9,742 nt of DNA. Origin: Syntrophomonadaceae bacterium. GTDB taxonomy: Bacteria; Bacillota; Dethiobacteria; DTU022. The stretch covers positions 1 to 9,742 of the forward strand of contig PWMM01000172.1 of NCBI GenBank assembly GCA_003558195.1, read 5' to 3'. A program made the position numbers and the translations under genes. The notes below the pieces were generated by a model that made no database searches, was not told where the DNA came from, and saw only the letters and a list, made by a program, of their open reading frames with translations. Positions 7,693-9,742 of the stretch are shown here, one piece after another (positions within the stretch are counted from its first letter, which is position 1; every line of letters begins with the position of its first letter).

Positions 7693-8667
7693 CTAGCAAA
7701 TAAGCCCTAAAAAGAATAAAGTTGTTAAGAACAGGATAACTCCGCTAAATAAAACCGCTCCATTGGAAATTGCCGTACTACCATGTGAACTATCAAGCAA
7801 AGCTTGTACCCTGCGTTCCATATCATTACTGCCAGTAAAATTACTGGCCAGTGCCGAGCTCTCTTTTTGCCTGTCAGCTAAAGAACGCCACACTTTTAGC
7901 AAAACTGATGCATATTCCTGCGGTTTTTGGTTAACCAGTTCAGCCGCTTTCTGGTCACAAATCACTTCTTTCTCTGTCATATAACCCCTGAGCAATAAAG
8001 CACTCAAAGGATTTAATATCACAACATCCCGGATAAAATATAATATCCAGTTTTTCAATGAATCACTGTTTTTTACATGAACAAGCTCGTGGCTAATGAC
8101 AGCTTCAATTTCCCGTTTTGTTAAAAATTTAACCATATCGTAATTAATAACTATGATTGGTTTAATAAATCCGATGGTAAAAGCGGCAAAATCATCCCGC
8201 CGGATAAAAATAACCCGAGGTGAAGCCATACCAAGTTTTTTACTTTTTTCTATGACCAAGCTATAAACAAAATCGGAAAGCTCATTTTCTATAGTGACAG
8301 CTTTCTTTTCAAGCCTCCTTACCATCAATACTGCAGCCGTAGCCCTAAGAACAGCAATAACTGACAACAAACCCAAAAGAGGCACAAATCCTATCAACAT
8401 TCCCTCGGTAATAGTACAAAGCAAGTGAAAAGTGTTTTCTGACCACAGCGGGGGTAAGCCTGATTCACAACGCTTTACTAAAAGTGTATGGTAGATAACA
8501 AATGCTACTGGTGGGGTCAAAAAAGCAACGAGATAAATATGTAATCGCTGAACCGCCCCGTTGATATTAAAAAATCGCAGGCTAGCCAGCACCAGGGGTA
8601 ATAACAAGGTGTAGCCAAAAATTATATAGATAATCAGGCTGTGCAGCTCATTCAACCTCGTTATCAT
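7693..8667 (-). CDS. M56 (BlaR1-type) membrane metallopeptidase without sensor domain
   Basis: This 324-residue integral membrane peptidase carries the zinc motif H193-E-L-V-H197 on a cytoplasmic segment and, about 37 residues later, E234 in the E-V-I-C-D context that supplies the third ligand in M56 proteins. Hydrophobic spans are seen at about 8-30, 45-61, 88-116, 206-230 and 303-323. BlaR1 and MecR1 are near 585-600 residues because of a C-terminal penicillin-binding sensor; here the protein ends after the last helix, so that domain is absent. In BlaR1, activation leads to cleavage of the BlaI repressor, and the overlap with the upstream repressor gene fits such a pair. The ATG at 8667 (or GTG at 8670) is chosen because AAAGGAG lies just upstream; the ATG at 8697 has no site. 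What it senses is unknown. Confidence 0.87.
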   Translation of the reverse strand: MITRLNELHSLIIYIIFGYTLLLPLVLASLRFFNINGAVQRLHIYLVAFLTPPVAFVIYHTLLVKRCESGLPPLWSENTFHLLCTITEGMLIGFVPLLGLLSVIAVLRATAAVLMVRRLEKKAVTIENELSDFVYSLVIEKSKKLGMASPRVIFIRRDDFAAFTIGFIKPIIVINYDMVKFLTKREIEAVISHELVHVKNSDSLKNWILYFIRDVVILNPLSALLLRGYMTEKEVICDQKAAELVNQKPQEYASVLLKVWRSLADRQKESSALASNFTGSNDMERRVQALLDSSHGSTAISNGAVLFSGVILFLTTLFFLGLIC

Positions 8668-9091
8668 CACTGGACTCCTTTGCTTCAGAAATGACATGTT
8701 CTAACTTTTCCAGAACAGACCGATCTTTTTCACCAACCCGGCGTACAAAATAGCTCATCGTTGCCTCACTGAAATCATTTAAGAGATCATCAATTAAACC
8801 GCCAACCACCTGACCAGTAAATTCATCACGGGATATGGTGGGCTTAAAAAGAAATGCATTTTTTTCCTTGCGTTTCTCTAAAATCTTTTTATCTGCCAGG
8901 CGGCTCATAATCGTCATTACGGTAGTGTAAGCCAGTTCGCGATCATCTTTTAAGGCCTCTAGCACATCACGCACACTGACTTCACAATCAGAAGCCCAGG
9001 CCACTTCCATGATTTCACTTTCAAGGCTGCCAAGCACCTTTTCTAGTCCAGGCTTACCTAATTTATAACCACTAAAATAACGCTTTTTCAA
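8648..9091 (-). CDS. BlaI/MecI/CopY-family transcriptional repressor
   Basis: This 147-residue protein has the length and pattern of BlaI/MecI. The winged-helix domain starts at the L20-G-S-L-E-S-E-I-M...W32 segment. It continues with the recognition helix in LAYTTVMTIMSRL (53-65) and the wing with K-R-K-E-K-N-A-F-L-F (73-82). The C-terminal half (about 90-135) is the expected helical dimerisation region that M56 partners cleave in the bla system. I chose TTG at 9091 because GGGAGG lies seven bases before it; the longer reading from TTG at 9145 would run through the predicted -10 and operator. The M56 gene overlaps its end by 20 bases. The promoter holds two dyads, implying autorepression. 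Ligand and full regulon are not known. Confidence 0.92.
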   Translation of the reverse strand: MKKRYFSGYKLGKPGLEKVLGSLESEIMEVAWASDCEVSVRDVLEALKDDRELAYTTVMTIMSRLADKKILEKRKEKNAFLFKPTISRDEFTGQVVGGLIDDLLNDFSEATMSYFVRRVGEKDRSVLEKLEHVISEAKESSDDNEVE

Positions 9092-9110
9092 AAAGTCGCC
9101 TCCCTGCTTT

Positions 9111-9127
9111 ACTATAGTTCCTATAGT
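9111..9127. promoter_or_regulatory. perfect dyad at the repressor transcription start
   Basis: ACTATAG, a three-base TTC spacer and CTATAGT form a perfect seven-base inverted repeat. It begins at the predicted transcription start of the repressor gene and ends before its ribosome binding site, a classical place for a repressor to bind. It shares the TACTA half-site with the dyad at 9151-9167 but has a different spacing. Confidence 0.55.
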
Positions 9128-9133
9128 GTTAAT

Positions 9134-9162
9134 ATCATACACCAAAAGTTTACTACACGCAA
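9134..9162 (-). promoter_or_regulatory. promoter of the repressor/ABC operon
   Basis: On the minus strand, TTGCGT (9157-9162) and TATGAT (9134-9139) are 17 bases apart. The -10 matches consensus at five of six positions; the -35 matches only TTG, as is common for repressed promoters. The predicted start near 9127 falls on one dyad, and the -35 overlaps the other. Confidence 0.5.
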
Positions 9163-9167
9163 TAGTA
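9151..9167. promoter_or_regulatory. candidate BlaI-type operator over the repressor -35
   Basis: TACTAC and ATAGTA with a five-base spacer form a dyad with one arm mismatch. The arrangement, and the TTTA that follows the right arm, repeat the dyad at 7653-7669. It covers the -35 of the repressor promoter and lies upstream of the divergent methyltransferase promoter, so binding here could affect both directions. Confidence 0.55.
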
Positions 9168-9191
9168 TTTATTTGACTTTATTATTCTAAC

Positions 9192-9221
9192 TTGACCGAT
9201 TGCAAATTTTATTAGTAATAT
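9192..9221 (+). promoter_or_regulatory. possible promoter of the methyltransferase gene
   Basis: TTGACC (9192-9197) and TAATAT (9216-9221) are 18 bases apart, giving a leader of about 40 bases to the ATG at 9269. The -35 is good (five of six) and the -10 is moderate. Confidence 0.4.
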
Positions 9222-9268
9222 AAAACCAAAAGGGACCTCGTAACAATTCTGGTTAAGGGAGATTAAAA

Positions 9269-9742
9269 ATGACCAGCTTAAACAAACTTTACTCATCTTC
9301 TACTCTTAGTAACTGGTATCCTCTCTTAACCCCTGTGGATGATTATAAAAAAGAAGCAATTATTTACAAAGAACTGTTACTGCAGCACGACCCGGAAGCA
9401 AAAACTGTCCTGGAAATGGGTTGTGGTGCAGGCCACAACGCTTATTACCTGAAAAATACCTTCAACATGACATTAACGGATCTAGCTCCGGAGATGCTCT
9501 CCCTCAGCAAAGAACTGAACCCAGAATGCGAACATTTAAAAGGAGATATGCGGACATTGAACCTGAATCGCATCTTTGATGCTGTTTTCATTCATGATGC
9601 CATCAGTTACTTAACCACTGAAACGGATCTTAAAAAGACATTCCAAACAGCGTACAAGCACTGTAAACCCGGGGGATGTGCCCTATTTGTTCCCGACTAT
9701 TTTCAGGATACCTTTGAACCGGGTACTGTTCACGGAGGATCA
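9269..9742 (+). CDS. SAM-dependent methyltransferase, C-terminus cut by window
   Basis: This open frame runs off the window end after 158 residues. It encodes a class I (Rossmann-fold) methyltransferase of the Methyltransf_11/25 type. Motif I is V47-L-E-M-G-C-G-A-G55, the acidic ribose-binding residue is D71 in LTDLAPEML, G92-D-M follows, the FDAVFIHDAISYL segment (103-115) is motif IV-like, and CKPGG (132-136) precedes the next strand. Family members of this kind are usually about 240-250 residues, so roughly 90 are missing. The ATG has AAGGGAG seven bases upstream. It diverges from the BlaI-type repressor gene and shares its regulatory region. The methyl acceptor cannot be told from this part. 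Confidence 0.88.
   Translation, partial: MTSLNKLYSSSTLSNWYPLLTPVDDYKKEAIIYKELLLQHDPEAKTVLEMGCGAGHNAYYLKNTFNMTLTDLAPEMLSLSKELNPECEHLKGDMRTLNLNRIFDAVFIHDAISYLTTETDLKKTFQTAYKHCKPGGCALFVPDYFQDTFEPGTVHGGS

Noticed and set aside
7693..8667. Calling the M56 protein a beta-lactam sensor (BlaR1/MecR1)
   Set aside because: It ends after the membrane and protease part; no SxxK/penicillin-binding domain is present, and no beta-lactamase gene is nearby.
9092..9145. Extra 18 N-terminal residues on the repressor from a TTG at 9145
   Set aside because: The region holds the predicted -10, +1 and a perfect dyad, and the GGGAGG site points to the TTG at 9091.
9302..9312. TACT-CTT-AGTA dyad
   Set aside because: It lies inside the methyltransferase coding sequence with different spacing from the two operator-like dyads; likely chance.

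Overview
The window looks like a chromosomal segment of a low-to-moderate G+C Firmicute, most likely a clostridial anaerobe. This is inferred from strong GGAGG-type ribosome binding sites before nearly every gene, frequent GTG and TTG starts, tight gene packing, and a BlaI/M56-peptidase regulatory pair. No RNA gene, CRISPR array, insertion sequence or phage gene was seen.

Left part (1-2840). Four or five genes lie on the minus strand: a crotonase-fold enoyl-CoA hydratase, a doubtful 69-residue membrane ORF, a 33-residue single-span protein whose stop overlaps the start of a two-TM potassium channel, and a YjbQ/UPF0047 protein. A four-TM membrane protein of unknown function is transcribed divergently from the crotonase gene; both have recognisable promoters in the shared gap. 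Between this gene and the right-hand operon lies a decayed flavodoxin-fold/NADPH-FMN-reductase-like gene (about 2878-3293), with frameshifts and its N-terminal half mostly lost.

Right part (3352-9145). A seven-gene minus-strand operon fills this region. In transcription order it encodes a BlaI/MecI/CopY-type repressor, an M56 (BlaR1-type) membrane metallopeptidase lacking the penicillin-sensor domain, a membrane-anchored DUF2318 protein with CxxC...CxxC...C, a small anchored protein with a Cys-Cys pair and a lone Cys, a MacB/FtsX-type permease, a LolD/MacB-type ATPase, and a second paralogous permease. DUF2318 plus two MacB-like permeases plus an ATPase recalls the ABC part of the P19/FTR1 iron-uptake loci (Campylobacter Cj1660-1663 type), but neither P19 nor FTR1 is in this window. 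The working hypothesis is an envelope metal or redox-handling ABC system under derepression by a BlaI/M56 pair that senses something other than beta-lactams.

Regulation. A 17-bp dyad, TACTAC-N5-(G/A)TAGTA followed by TTTA, occurs only twice among the sites I found: between the -35 and -10 of the repressor promoter and just ahead of the DUF2318 gene. A second perfect dyad (ACTATAG-TTC-CTATAGT) lies at the predicted transcription start of the repressor gene. Together these suggest autoregulation and a second control point inside the operon. A SAM-dependent methyltransferase, cut by the window end, diverges from the same regulatory region.
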